64,000 nucleotides of DNA from Rufibacter latericius (GCF_003721515.1 NZ_RJJD01000004.1:124001-188000); one strand, 5' to 3'; counted from the first letter of the stretch, positions 42,454 through 51,559 are shown. Notes: generated by a model from the sequence alone, not told the origin. Translations and numbers: made by a program.

Positions 42454-43527
42454 TTAGCGGGGTGCTTTGCCTAATTCCATCAGCAGGGCTTCCCGCAGGT
42501 TTTCCTTGTCGCCGTAAGAATCTGGGTTGAATTGATCTGTGTTGCTCAAGATGATGATGGTCTTGTTGAGGTCCAGCATTCTCACCAGCGCCGAGTTGGA
42601 GCCTAGAATGCCGCCTCTTCGTTCCATTATCAAAGGCTTGGTATCCGCGAAGGGGTACTGGTACGTCCAGCCGCTATACCCGGTGTAGTTGTATTGGGGG
42701 TAGGAGGTGTAGAGCAGGGCTTTGCTTTTCTCGCTGAGCAGAGTGTTTCCATACAGCGCTTTGTCTAGCAGGAACAAGTCTGCGGCGTTGGAGTACATGC
42801 ACCCCGCGGCGTAGTAATTTTCCAAGTAAAGATCAGAGTCCCGGGCCAGGTTGCCGTTTTTGGTTACGGAGTAAGGCAGGACAAAATTGGTGGGGTATTT
42901 CCCTTTCGCCAGAAAACCGGTGTTGGTCATCGGGAGCTTATCTATGATTCGAGTTTTGATTGCTGCTTGCCAGGTGGTGCCGGTCTTGGCTTCTATGATC
43001 AAACCCAGTAGCACATAATCCAGGTTGTTGTAGTGGAACTGATCAAACTTCCCGGAATTGGCTCCTGTGGCTAATACCTTCTGAGTAAAGGCCTGGGGTG
43101 TGAGAGGTGCATCATACAGGGAGTCTTCTTCGCGGAGAAGTCCCGAAATATGCAGCAGCAAATGGTGCACGGTGAGCTTGTCCTGGTGTGGGAACTTGAA
43201 CGTGGGCAAGAGTTCGCTCACCCGGTCCTGGAGCGATAGTTTGCCTTCCTCCACTAACTGCAGAATGACAATGGCCGTGAGCATTTTGGTGATAGATGCA
43301 ATGCCAAATTTGGTCTGGTGGTCTATGCGTGCCTGAGTAGCTTGGTCTGTCAACCCGTAAGAGGATTGATGCACGATTCTGCCCTGATCCGCCAGCAGAA
43401 TGGTGCCCGAGAAGCGCTGCTGGGCAGCCTGTTTCTGGATGATCTCCCGAATCCGCGCCGTGTCTACCTGAGCAAAGCACAGGTGCGCAGACAATGTGAG
43501 AAGCAGGCTAAGGTAGATTCGGTTCAT
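42454..43527 (-). CDS. serine hydrolase, class C beta-lactamase family, exported (I)
   Basis: A 357-residue protein with a signal peptide (LSLLLTLSAHLCFAQ) and a beta-lactamase/transpeptidase-like domain. The nucleophile motif S78-IT-K81 stands in FGIASITKMLTAIV. The second motif is YNN in FHYNNLDYVLLGLII at about 164. The third KTG-like motif is weak (MERRGGILGSNS). Such enzymes may be esterases, D-amino-acid peptidases or peptidoglycan enzymes rather than true beta-lactamases. It is 65 bp downstream of another serine hydrolase on the same strand, suggesting a two-gene unit. Confidence 0.87.
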   Translation of the reverse strand: MNRIYLSLLLTLSAHLCFAQVDTARIREIIQKQAAQQRFSGTILLADQGRIVHQSSYGLTDQATQARIDHQTKFGIASITKMLTAIVILQLVEEGKLSLQDRVSELLPTFKFPHQDKLTVHHLLLHISGLLREEDSLYDAPLTPQAFTQKVLATGANSGKFDQFHYNNLDYVLLGLIIEAKTGTTWQAAIKTRIIDKLPMTNTGFLAKGKYPTNFVLPYSVTKNGNLARDSDLYLENYYAAGCMYSNAADLFLLDKALYGNTLLSEKSKALLYTSYPQYNYTGYSGWTYQYPFADTKPLIMERRGGILGSNSALVRMLDLNKTIIILSNTDQFNPDSYGDKENLREALLMELGKAPR

Positions 43528-43592
43528 GGTTTTGGGCGATTGTTCTAAGGAGGTTAATTTCTAAATGGGCGGGCAGCTTGGCATTTTAGAAT

Positions 43593-45410
43593 TTATGGTT
43601 CTTGCTTCAGCTGGCTCAGTTTCTCTTTGGCTTGGAGATCAGAAGGGTCCAGTTCCAGGGCTTTGGTGTAGGAGCGGATGGCGTTGGGTTTATCGTTCAT
43701 TTTAGCGAAATAGTCTCCGAAACGGGCCTGCACCATTGCCGAGGTGGGGTGTTGTTCCAGCGCTACTTCCAGAATGGCTTTGGCCGCCGCTAAAGCTGGT
43801 GTAGGCTTATTTAACAGTTCGTAGGCCAGATACGTGAGTTGGGATTCATTCATTTTCAACTGCCGGAAACCCTCTTTGGCTTCGGTAAACCGTTGTGCTT
43901 TCAGGAGTTCGCTAGGGGTGAATTCATCGTCTCGCATGCGCGGCATGGGTTTGTCTTGCCAGGCAGTTTGCAGGGAAATAACCTTGCCTTGCGCATCGCG
44001 GCGCACAAATCCTTTGATGTTGAAATCGGTGAAAACGAGGGTGTCTTTGGCAATCGGGAAGGTGTAAATGTCTGGCCCATCATTGACGTTTTCTACCAGG
44101 TAGTTCTTCTCCCGGCGCAGATACACCACTTCATCGGGGCCGCGTCGGTAGCGGCCGGTGAACTGGTCCAACTCGGTTGGGCTTAAAGAGAGCGGCGTAA
44201 TTGCCTCGGGAAGAAAGTTGTGCCAACCGTAGGTCTTCGCCACAGCTCGTCTTATTTCTTTGCCCAACCCGTTCACATCATCGCCGGAGTTGAGCATGAT
44301 GATTGCGCCGTAGCCTTCGGTTAAGTTCGCGATGCCATAGGCTAGGAACCCGGCGTTAACTCCGGTAAACTCAAAGTAGATGCCCTTGTTTTCCTGGTTG
44401 TCGGTGCGCTGCAGCAGGAACGGACCGAGGCCCATCTGTTCCTTATAAAACCCTTCGGACACTGTCACCTGCGGTGTGGACATCTGTTGGGCCAGCGCCT
44501 GTTGCAGAATCTTTCCTTTCCCGCGGTATGCGTTCTGGAGGTCGAGGAAGAATTTGGCTAAATCAGTGGGAGTGGAATATAACCCAGCGGCAGGCTGTTG
44601 AGGATACACGTACGGCATGCCTTTAAACCAAGGCGCTGCCGAATACGCCCAAGCGGCTTTGGCGGCAAATTCAGATGGCAGTGGTTGCGCGAAAGTGGAA
44701 TTCTGCATGCCTAGCGGGTCAAACACCGTCTTTTTCACCAAAGGCGCGAAATCCATCTTAGCCACATCCATCAAGGCCAACTGCGCGATCATGCTGCCTC
44801 CTCCAGAGTAGCGGAATTCCTTAACTGGTTCACTGTTCACCACCACAGGTCTGCTCTCGGCCACGGCCGTTCCGCTCAGAATATCCACGATGGTGGGCAG
44901 CGGTTTCTTGTCTGGCGTAAACCCGAAGTAAGAAGATGGGGTGGTGCCCCCCGTATGGCTCAGCAGCATCCTGAACGTGATGGGGGTTTTGCGGGTGAAG
45001 TCGTTCTCCGGAATTTTCCAGGAGGTGAGATACTGGTTAATGGGCGCATCCAGCGATAGTTTGCCGTCCTGCACCAGGCGCAAGGCCGCGGCCGCCATCA
45101 CCAGCTTGCTGATGGAACCTGCCGAGAACATGGTTTGGGTAGTGACGGGCGTTTTCTTGAGCGTATCAGCTAAGCCGTAGCCTTTCGCCCAGGCAATTTT
45201 GAAGTCTTTGATCACCGCAATGCTGAGGCCGGGCACGCGGTAGTACTTCATCCGTTCATGGATGTTCCACCCCGGAAAGCCGTTGACCGGCACAAACGGA
45301 ATCAGGTTGTTTTCAACCTGTCGGATCTCTTTTGCAGGAGGAGCCGGTTGGGCATGTAATCCCCAACAATAGCAGAACAGAAACGCCAGTGTTAAAAGCT
45401 TTTTGTCCAT
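43593..45410 (-). CDS. serine hydrolase with C-terminal TPR repeats, exported (II)
   Basis: A 605-residue protein with signal MDKKLLTLAFLFCYCWGLHAQ. The beta-lactamase-fold domain has S99-IS-K102 in FSAGSISKLVMAA, YSGGG in FRYSGGGSMIAQ as second motif, and a later beta domain at about 395-480. The final 110 residues are helical TPR units (FTEAKEGFRQLKMNESQLTYLAYELL, PTSAMVQARFGDYFAKMNDKPNAIRSYTKALELDPSDLQAKEKL). The TPR tail suggests a protein partner. Substrate unknown. It lies directly upstream of hydrolase I. Confidence 0.88.
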   Translation of the reverse strand: MDKKLLTLAFLFCYCWGLHAQPAPPAKEIRQVENNLIPFVPVNGFPGWNIHERMKYYRVPGLSIAVIKDFKIAWAKGYGLADTLKKTPVTTQTMFSAGSISKLVMAAAALRLVQDGKLSLDAPINQYLTSWKIPENDFTRKTPITFRMLLSHTGGTTPSSYFGFTPDKKPLPTIVDILSGTAVAESRPVVVNSEPVKEFRYSGGGSMIAQLALMDVAKMDFAPLVKKTVFDPLGMQNSTFAQPLPSEFAAKAAWAYSAAPWFKGMPYVYPQQPAAGLYSTPTDLAKFFLDLQNAYRGKGKILQQALAQQMSTPQVTVSEGFYKEQMGLGPFLLQRTDNQENKGIYFEFTGVNAGFLAYGIANLTEGYGAIIMLNSGDDVNGLGKEIRRAVAKTYGWHNFLPEAITPLSLSPTELDQFTGRYRRGPDEVVYLRREKNYLVENVNDGPDIYTFPIAKDTLVFTDFNIKGFVRRDAQGKVISLQTAWQDKPMPRMRDDEFTPSELLKAQRFTEAKEGFRQLKMNESQLTYLAYELLNKPTPALAAAKAILEVALEQHPTSAMVQARFGDYFAKMNDKPNAIRSYTKALELDPSDLQAKEKLSQLKQEP

Positions 45411-45494
45411 GATGTAACCTCGGTAAGTGGTACTCTAGAAGCGTACTTGGCGGGGGAGGTTCAGACAAAAAGCGTCTGGCAGGGGGCATGGTTC

Positions 45495-46856
45495 TTACCG
45501 GGGGAGTTGGTGGGGCGAGTTTACCGGCAGAAGTACTAAAACGAAGTCGCTTCCTCTGCCTGCAGACCAGGGGGTAAAGGTGGGTTGATCGGTGCGGTTG
45601 TATTCTCCTATCTTCTTCCACTGCCCATCTCTAGGGTTAAACCAGTACGCCTCCCATTTGTTTTCTGCCAGTTTAGAAAGATCCAGCTTCAAAGCCTTAC
45701 CCATGGGCGTGTAGGCCAGCAGGAAATCTTTCTGCTCGCCCATAGCTGCTACCTGGTGCGCTTCTCCAATGGGATTATCATTCAAAATCAAAGCTTGGTC
45801 GTTGCGTAGTTGCTGCCACGGAAAAGAAGAGAGCAGCTTTTTCAGGTGCAGGAGGTGGGTTGCGCCGGGGAGATCTAGAGACGCTTTCCAGTTGGTTCTG
45901 GCCCAACTGACGGGGCTTCGGTTGACCTGGTACATCTGCCAGATACCGTGCGCGCCGTAGGTATAGCCTGCCGCTCCGGAGAGCATGGTCCAATAGGCAG
46001 AGGAACGAACATCAGAGGCATCCAGCCAGCCAAACTCCTCAGGCTTGAAGCGGTCGGGGTGGTCTTCGTAGCGGGGTTCGCCGTTGATCACGGGCCGGGT
46101 TGGGGTTGCTTTCCGGCTGTCTCGCACATACTTGAAATCATAGCTCTGCCGGCTGTGCCCCGCCTGGAACATGTCCAGGTCCAGCCAGTCTTCATTGAAG
46201 AAATCAGTGGCTTTCTTCTCGCCGCTGGGGTGGAAGGTGATGAGGTGCTGCTGGTCCACGCTCCTAATGCCCCGAGCCATGGCTCGGATGATCTGCTTGT
46301 CTTCCTCGTTTTCGGGCCAGCGGTCGCCGCCCAGAATCCAGATAAGGTTGGGGTGTTTTGCGTATCTTTTTGCCAAAAGCTGGCCGAACTGTCTTGCATT
46401 GTCAGGCGTGAAAATTTCAGGACCCACGCCCCACGCTTTGTGGAATTTATCGCCCCAGGTAGGAAGCAAGCCAATGTAAAGCCCCAACTTCTCGGCCCGC
46501 TTGAGCACGTAATCTACGTGTTCAAAGTATTTTTCATTCAGTTGCGTAGGGTCTTGGTTGTATAGGGGAAGGTGTCCGTACGCGTTGGGAGTTTTCAAGC
46601 CATCCAGCTCTGCCAGAACCACCGTCTGGATGACGGTAAAGCCTTTGCTGGCTCGGTCTTTAAGGTAAAGATCCGTTTCCTCTCGGTTTAGCCGATGGAT
46701 CAACTCCCAGGCAGTGTCACCAAGCCAAAAGAACGGCTTGTCCGTTTGGGTTTCCAAGTACCGCTTGTCTGCGCTGACCTTCAGAGGAGGCGTTTTCTGT
46801 CCATAAACACAAAAAGAGCTTAAAACAAGAAGTATAGGGAGAAGGAGGCTTCGCAT
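45495..46856 (-). CDS. glycoside hydrolase, GH140-like (DUF4038), exported
   Basis: A 453-residue protein started at the ATG at 46856 for the signal MRSLLLPILLVLSSFCVYGQ; the ten codons upstream belong to the previous gene's end. The TIM-barrel domain opens with FFWLGDTAWELIHRLNREETDLYLKDRASKGFTVIQTV, typical of DUF4038/GH140. Candidate catalytic acids are Asp in WILGGDRWPE and Glu in VINGEPRYED. The C-terminal part (about 365-445) is the small beta domain usual for the family. Characterised members are apiosidases acting on rhamnogalacturonan II, but other glycans are possible. It overlaps nothing and follows the YciI gene by 7 bp. Confidence 0.85.
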   Translation of the reverse strand: MRSLLLPILLVLSSFCVYGQKTPPLKVSADKRYLETQTDKPFFWLGDTAWELIHRLNREETDLYLKDRASKGFTVIQTVVLAELDGLKTPNAYGHLPLYNQDPTQLNEKYFEHVDYVLKRAEKLGLYIGLLPTWGDKFHKAWGVGPEIFTPDNARQFGQLLAKRYAKHPNLIWILGGDRWPENEEDKQIIRAMARGIRSVDQQHLITFHPSGEKKATDFFNEDWLDLDMFQAGHSRQSYDFKYVRDSRKATPTRPVINGEPRYEDHPDRFKPEEFGWLDASDVRSSAYWTMLSGAAGYTYGAHGIWQMYQVNRSPVSWARTNWKASLDLPGATHLLHLKKLLSSFPWQQLRNDQALILNDNPIGEAHQVAAMGEQKDFLLAYTPMGKALKLDLSKLAENKWEAYWFNPRDGQWKKIGEYNRTDQPTFTPWSAGRGSDFVLVLLPVNSPHQLPR

Positions 46857-46863
46857 GAGGGCC

Positions 46864-47220
46864 TTAAAGATTTCCGGGTATGGCAATCTCGCGCACCTCT
46901 ATGCTGGTGTTTTCGCCTTGTAATATAGGGCATTCACCTGCCAGAACACAAGCCGCTTCCAGATCCTGGGCAAACACCAGAAGGTACCCGGCCACGGATT
47001 GCCGCTGTGCTACATAAGGACCATCCGTGACTTCGTTATTTGGCCTGAGTACCTTGCCTTCCCGGGATAAATGGTTTCCGCCGGGTGCCAGTAGCTCTTG
47101 GTTAGACAGTTTACTTACCCAGGTGCTCCATTGCGCCATATAGATCTGCATCACCTCAGGAGAAGGCTGTGCATCTTCTGAGGTGATGTCCATTCTGAAA
47201 AGTAAGGCAAATTCTTTCAT
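46864..47220 (-). CDS. YciI-like protein (DGPF family)
   Basis: A 118-residue protein: EFALLFRMDI, MAQWSTWVSKL, EVTDGPYVAQRQSVAGYLLVFAQDLEAACVLAGECPIL. The DGPY motif and the A-x-x-LA-x-x-CP pattern define the YciI-like/DGPF group often linked to ECF sigma factors. No such sigma factor lies in the window. It probably binds a small molecule or acts as a minor hydrolase or cyclase. The GH140-like gene begins 7 bp downstream, so they are co-transcribed, which is an odd partnership. Confidence 0.87.
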   Translation of the reverse strand: MKEFALLFRMDITSEDAQPSPEVMQIYMAQWSTWVSKLSNQELLAPGGNHLSREGKVLRPNNEVTDGPYVAQRQSVAGYLLVFAQDLEAACVLAGECPILQGENTSIEVREIAIPGNL

Positions 47221-47307
47221 GCAGCTGGTGGGCTCTAAAGGTGAGGGTTGTTACCAATATCGGAAATACGAAGTACCTTGCAAGTTATCGCCAAATCCTT
47301 CTGGAAA

Positions 47308-47343
47308 GCTTTAAGGCTCTTTTCCGAAAAACAGCCTTAAAGC
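47308..47343. repeat. intergenic palindrome, copy 12
   Basis: GCTTTAAGGCT (47308-47318) pairs with AGCCTTAAAGC (47333-47343) perfectly. The inner CTTTTCC/GAAAAAC part continues the stem with one mismatch. It sits 26 bp after the MATE gene stop on the minus strand. Confidence 0.75.
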
Positions 47344-47368
47344 GGAAAATATAGAAGGGTTTTCAACT

Positions 47369-48763
47369 TTACACCTGCACCGTTTTCCAACGGCCTCTCC
47401 GGAAGAGCCACCAACTGATGAGCGCGTGCAGGGAGTGGCAGAACGCGATGGTCACAAAGATGCCGGTTTGCGCATAGCCCAGGTAAATGGCCAGCAGATA
47501 CGCCAGCGGGACCTCGAAAAGCCAGAGCACCAGAATGTTAATGAACGCGGGGGTTCTGGTATCGCCGGCGCCGTTGAAGGCCTGCACCATCACCATGCCC
47601 AGACCAAAAAAGATGTAGCCTAAGGTAATGATCTTAAGCCCCGAGGAGGCAATGGAAATCACTTCGGGTACCTGGGTGAAAAGACCCGCCAGGTGATCAC
47701 CGAAGAAAAAGAAACCCGCCGTCACCAGCCCCAGGAAGATCATGTTGTAGCGCGCCGTGAGCCAAACGGAGAGCTCGGCCCGACGGGGTTTCCCGGCTCC
47801 CAGGTTCTGGCCCACCAAGGTGGTCGCTGCCGAAGACAGACCCCAGGCAGGCAGCAGCGTGAACATGATCACCCGGAAGGCAATGGTATACCCCGCAATG
47901 GCATTGCTCCCGAACTCGGCCACAATGCGGGTCAGGAAAATCCAGCTAGCCGATTCAATAAGGAACTGGCCCATTCCCCCCACCGATACTTTCAGAATCC
48001 GGAGGATGACTTTATAACTCAGTTCCAGGTTGTCGCGGGTGATCTTGAGCAGGTGCTTTCCGTTGAGCAAATGGTACAACTGGTACAAAACCCCAATCCC
48101 CCGGCTGATGCTGGTGGCCCAGGCCGCCCCTTCCAGTCCCATCGCCGGAACAGGCCCTAACCCGAAGATGAAAAGCGGCGCCAGCAGAATATTTGCGCCG
48201 TTGGCCAGCCACAGCGTGCGCATGGGCAGGTGCGGCAAACCGGCCCCTCTAAAAGCCCCGTTGATAAGGAACAGCAGGATGATGATAAGGTTGCTCCCGA
48301 AGATGATGCGCGTATAACCCACGCCTTTGGTAATCACCTCTGCATCGGCGCCCATCAGTTGAAGGATTTCCGGGGCAAAGGCAAACGTAACGGCACTGGT
48401 GAGCAGCGCCAGAACCCCCCCGGTTACCAGCAACTGGTACGTGATGGTGCCTGCCTTGGCATAGTTCTTTTCCCCAACCCGGCGCGCAACCATGGCTGTA
48501 CCCGCCATACTCAGGCCCATGCCCACGGAGTACACAATCATCAGGATAGACTCGGTAAGGCCCACGGTGGCCAGGGCATACGGACCCAGCCTGCCTACCA
48601 GGAAAATGTCTACCACCGCAAACAAAGACTCCATGAGCATCTCCAGGATCATGGGCGTGGCCAGCAGCAGGATAGACTTCTTCAGACCCAGGCGGGTGTA
48701 GTCCTGTTCCTGGCCTTTCACGGCCGCCCAGATAAGCTGGAAAAACTCCTTGCGCGAATTCAT
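47369..48763 (-). CDS. MATE-family multidrug/Na+ efflux transporter
   Basis: A protein of 464 residues from ATG 48763 (476 if ATG 48799 is used). Twelve hydrophobic helices with two MATE halves: ILLLATPMILEMLMESLFAVVDIFLVGRLGPYALATVGL in the first and IASSGLKIITLGYIFFGLGMVMVQAFNGAGDTRTP in the second. The GAGDTRTP loop is a MATE hallmark. It exports cationic compounds in exchange for Na+ or H+. I prefer the inner start because upstream codons are not family-like. The gene is followed by a palindrome and has no partner. Confidence 0.92.
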   Translation of the reverse strand: MNSRKEFFQLIWAAVKGQEQDYTRLGLKKSILLLATPMILEMLMESLFAVVDIFLVGRLGPYALATVGLTESILMIVYSVGMGLSMAGTAMVARRVGEKNYAKAGTITYQLLVTGGVLALLTSAVTFAFAPEILQLMGADAEVITKGVGYTRIIFGSNLIIILLFLINGAFRGAGLPHLPMRTLWLANGANILLAPLFIFGLGPVPAMGLEGAAWATSISRGIGVLYQLYHLLNGKHLLKITRDNLELSYKVILRILKVSVGGMGQFLIESASWIFLTRIVAEFGSNAIAGYTIAFRVIMFTLLPAWGLSSAATTLVGQNLGAGKPRRAELSVWLTARYNMIFLGLVTAGFFFFGDHLAGLFTQVPEVISIASSGLKIITLGYIFFGLGMVMVQAFNGAGDTRTPAFINILVLWLFEVPLAYLLAIYLGYAQTGIFVTIAFCHSLHALISWWLFRRGRWKTVQV

Positions 48764-48911
48764 GGGGGAAGATACTATTTCCAGCATTGTCAGATGCATT
48801 TTTTAGCACCCTGCTTCCCGGTGGGCGGTGCTTTCCCGGCGCAGAAGAACCCCTGAAGCGCCTACCAGGAACAAGCCTGGGCTTCAAAGGTTTGACCGGG
48901 AAGGATGAAAA

Positions 48912-49415
48912 TCAAACGGTTACGGCTTCGTCAAACGCCCGCTGGAGCGTGGCAATGTCTATCTTCTCCATCTGGAGCATGGCCTGCATCACCCGCCCCG
49001 ATTTGTCAGCACGTTGCCCGTGCAGCAACTCGCCCAGAATGGTAGGGATGATTTGCCACGACACCCCAAATCTATCCTGGAGCCAGCCGCAGCGGTTCGT
49101 AGAGCCACCCTCAGAAAGTTTTTCCCAGAAATAGTCTACTTCCTGCTGCGTGTCACAGTTCACGAAAAGCGAGATGGCGGGCGTGAACGTGTACGCCGGC
49201 CCACCGTTGAGCGCCATGAATTCCTGTCCGTCCAGAATAAAGCTGCCCGTCATCACGGCTCCCTTGGGACCCGGACCAGCGTCTCCGTAGCGCGAGATGA
49301 ACTTAATGCTGGAATTCTGGAACACTGAGGTGTAAAAGTTCATGGCCTCTTCGGCATTGTCATTGAACCACAGGAACGGCGTGATTTTCTGCTGATAGTT
49401 TTTTTCCTCTTTCAT
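48912..49415 (-). CDS. VOC-family protein (PhnB/3-demethylubiquinone methyltransferase-like)
   Basis: A 167-residue protein with the PhnB-like VOC fold: ITPFLWFNDNAEEAMNFYTSVFQNSSI, VMTGSFILDGQEFMALNGGP, ISLFVNCDTQQEVDYFWEKLSEGGS, CGWLQDRFGVSWQIIPTIL. This group is annotated after a methyltransferase but is a glyoxalase-superfamily metal-binding protein without a methyltransferase motif. Function is unknown, perhaps detoxification or resistance. It follows the MATE gene's start by about 150 bp on the same strand. Confidence 0.88.
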   Translation of the reverse strand: MKEEKNYQQKITPFLWFNDNAEEAMNFYTSVFQNSSIKFISRYGDAGPGPKGAVMTGSFILDGQEFMALNGGPAYTFTPAISLFVNCDTQQEVDYFWEKLSEGGSTNRCGWLQDRFGVSWQIIPTILGELLHGQRADKSGRVMQAMLQMEKIDIATLQRAFDEAVTV

Positions 49416-49547
49416 AACGGTTACTGATTAGGGTATGACGAATACAAACATACTCTTTTCCCGCGCCCGCAAGAGGGTGCAAACACGACATTAAAGGGGC
49501 GTTTTGCGACAGAATCTGCTATCGGTTGCCTTTTGGAGTGGTTACCC

Positions 49548-49582
49548 GTTTTAGAGGCGATTTCCTGAAAATAGGGCTAAAA
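49548..49582. repeat. intergenic palindrome, copy 13
   Basis: GTTTTAGAGGCGATTTCC followed by TGAAAATAGGGCTAAAAC, 35 bp. Outer GTTTTAG/CTAAAAC pairs perfectly. It lies 31 bp after the stop of the serine hydrolase on the minus strand. Confidence 0.65.
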
Positions 49583-49612
49583 CCTTTCCTCTTGAAAGAA
49601 TTGGGCAAAAGG

Positions 49613-50812
49613 CTATTTGTCGGCCTTTTTCTGGTTGTAGGGAAGATAGTTCTCCCAGTACCAGGGCGTGTAGGTATCGCCTATGGCGAAAGCCAGCAGT
49701 TCCTTGAAGATACTTTCGGCGTTGTCGCTGTTGCTCATGAGCAGGATGCCGGTGCCGGTCTCAGGAAACAGGATGGAATAATGTTGGAAGCCGTCGCCGT
49801 GTCCTTCTTTGAACGCGCCCGTGCCGTAAGGTGATTTCAGCAAAACCCAGCCCAGGCCGTAACTTAAGTTGATGCCGTCATTGTCTGCGGTCTCCTGAAA
49901 CCGCAATGGGCCATGCTGTTGCTTCGTTCTAATTCTGATCTGGGGCGAGAACATGGCCTTGGTGGTGGCCGGTTTCAGGAGGCGGTTCTGCAGCACGGCC
50001 TCCATGAAGAGGGTATAATCCTGAAGGTTGGTTTCCAGGGTGCTGGCAGAGCGGGCCTCGTTGTCTTTGTCTTTCTCGTACAGCGTTCCATTGCTCCGGT
50101 GGCCCAGGCTGTAGTCGTGCTCAAACCGGGGCTGCCAGGTATAGGAGGAGTTCACCATGCCCATCGGCCCGAAAATTCGTTCCTTCATCATTTGTTCCAG
50201 CGGCATGCCCAGCATCTTTTCCAGCACGGTCTGTAGGTACACCATGCCTTCGCCGGAGTAGCCGTACTGACTGCCCGGCTTAAACAAAACCCGCAGTTTT
50301 TCATCGGGTAGGTCCCAGCGCCAGTTAGGAAAGCCCGAGGTATGGGCCAGGCACATGCGGGCGGTGATTTTCTGGTAGAGCGTGTCTTGTTTCAGGTCTT
50401 GGTAGTGGTCCTGCCATTTGGTTAGGGGTGCGTACTCATAGATGGGCTTGGGTAGGTAGCTTTGCAGGGATTTGTCCAGGTCCAGTTTTCCTTCCTCCAC
50501 CAGTTGCATCACCAGCACGGCAAACACGGCTTTGCTTAACGAGGCTCCGTAGATATTGGTCGTGGGTTTCAGGGGTTCTTTGGTCACGGCATTCTTGTAC
50601 CCAAAGGTCTTTTGGAACACCGCTTTGTTTTGGTTGAACACAGCCACTGCCAATCCCTGTACCTGTGCCGCCTGCATGAGCTGCTGAATTTTGGCATGCA
50701 GTGCCTTGGCGGTGATGGTGCTTTTGTCTAACCGGGTAATGGTTTGCGCCTGCGTAAACAGCGAAAACCAGAAATAGCAGCAGAATGCGAGAAAGGTAGG
50801 TTTTACGCTCAT
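49613..50812 (-). CDS. serine hydrolase, class C beta-lactamase family, exported (III)
   Basis: A 399-residue protein with signal peptide LAFCCYFWFSLFTQAQ. The beta-lactamase-fold domain has S91-LS-K94 in IYGASLSKAVFAVL, second motif Y-x-x in YGYSGEGMVYLQTVLEK at about 184-192, and GHGDGF at about 352 as the third-motif position (His-Gly instead of KTG, common in esterase-like members). It is the third such hydrolase within 9 kb but only distantly similar to the other two. Substrate unknown. It lies 63 bp after the small lipoprotein gene on the same strand. Confidence 0.87.
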   Translation of the reverse strand: MSVKPTFLAFCCYFWFSLFTQAQTITRLDKSTITAKALHAKIQQLMQAAQVQGLAVAVFNQNKAVFQKTFGYKNAVTKEPLKPTTNIYGASLSKAVFAVLVMQLVEEGKLDLDKSLQSYLPKPIYEYAPLTKWQDHYQDLKQDTLYQKITARMCLAHTSGFPNWRWDLPDEKLRVLFKPGSQYGYSGEGMVYLQTVLEKMLGMPLEQMMKERIFGPMGMVNSSYTWQPRFEHDYSLGHRSNGTLYEKDKDNEARSASTLETNLQDYTLFMEAVLQNRLLKPATTKAMFSPQIRIRTKQQHGPLRFQETADNDGINLSYGLGWVLLKSPYGTGAFKEGHGDGFQHYSILFPETGTGILLMSNSDNAESIFKELLAFAIGDTYTPWYWENYLPYNQKKADK

Positions 50813-50875
50813 AACCAGGGTTTAAGTAAAAGAATATAGAGGAAAACCGCTTTCCGGAGACCACAAAAGGCCGTT

Positions 50876-51496
50876 CTAGTTTCCCATCATGTGCACATTC
50901 ACCCGCTTGGAAACCTCTACCCGTAAGGCCTGCTGATAGGCTTCAGACACAGCTTTGCCGGTGCTGTCTTTGTAGTGAAGTGCCACCAGTACTGAAAGAT
51001 CTTCCTTCAGGGCTTTGTCAATGGACAAGTGGTAATTGGTGTGGCCAGCGTTTTGGTATTGAAGCCGGTGTGCGGGTTTTATTTCTTTGGGATAGTTATC
51101 CAACCGGTGGCTTCCCTGCCCTATGAGGTTCTTGCCCGGATCAAACAACCGGTAGGTGATGGAATCCAGGTTAAGAGTATGACCTGTGTTCGGCTTAACC
51201 CAGAAGTGGAGGGCATAGTGCTTCTTGTTTATCGCCAGCACCAGAAAAGGCAGGGGCACCATACGTTGGTTTCTAAGAACCTCTACGTGCATCTCGGGTT
51301 TTCTGGTGGCTTCCTGCTCCGGAGCGATGGGTGCTTTCGTGCTGGCCGCTGTTTTCCACTTCGGGTTTTTCCCAATGCCTACGAATACACAGCTTTGCAG
51401 CATCATTGCCATCACCAGAAAGCCCAAGATGGTGCAGGAAAAATAGTGGGTGGCATGCTTAAAGAGTCCTTTCACGCGAAAAGTAGAGATTTCCAT
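50876..51496 (-). CDS. hypothetical lipoprotein
   Basis: A 206-residue protein if begun at the ATG at 51496 (an upstream in-frame ATG at 51538 is possible). A hydrophobic stretch TILGFLVMAMMLQSC sits 15-30 residues in and contains a lipobox-like LQSC, so it may be a lipoprotein with a long n-region. The mature part has LPFLVLAINKKHYALHFWVKPNTGHTLNLDSITYRLFDPG and VLVALHYKDSTGKAVSEAYQQALRVEVSKRVNV, mixed alpha-beta, without a family I can name. It is upstream of serine hydrolase III and may be co-transcribed. Confidence 0.65.
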   Translation of the reverse strand: MEISTFRVKGLFKHATHYFSCTILGFLVMAMMLQSCVFVGIGKNPKWKTAASTKAPIAPEQEATRKPEMHVEVLRNQRMVPLPFLVLAINKKHYALHFWVKPNTGHTLNLDSITYRLFDPGKNLIGQGSHRLDNYPKEIKPAHRLQYQNAGHTNYHLSIDKALKEDLSVLVALHYKDSTGKAVSEAYQQALRVEVSKRVNVHMMGN

Positions 51497-51559
51497 AGAG
51501 ACGTTGTAGAGCATAAGGCACTGTGTGGAAGAAACCACTCTTAAGAGATCCGTTCAGGG

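Noticed and set aside
42454-45410. Beta-lactam resistance genes
   Set aside because: The SxxK/YxN folds are shared by esterases and D-peptidases, the KTG motif is weak or missing, so resistance cannot be claimed.
48912-49415. Ubiquinone methyltransferase
   Set aside because: The family name is historical; the sequence is a VOC-fold protein without an S-adenosylmethionine motif.
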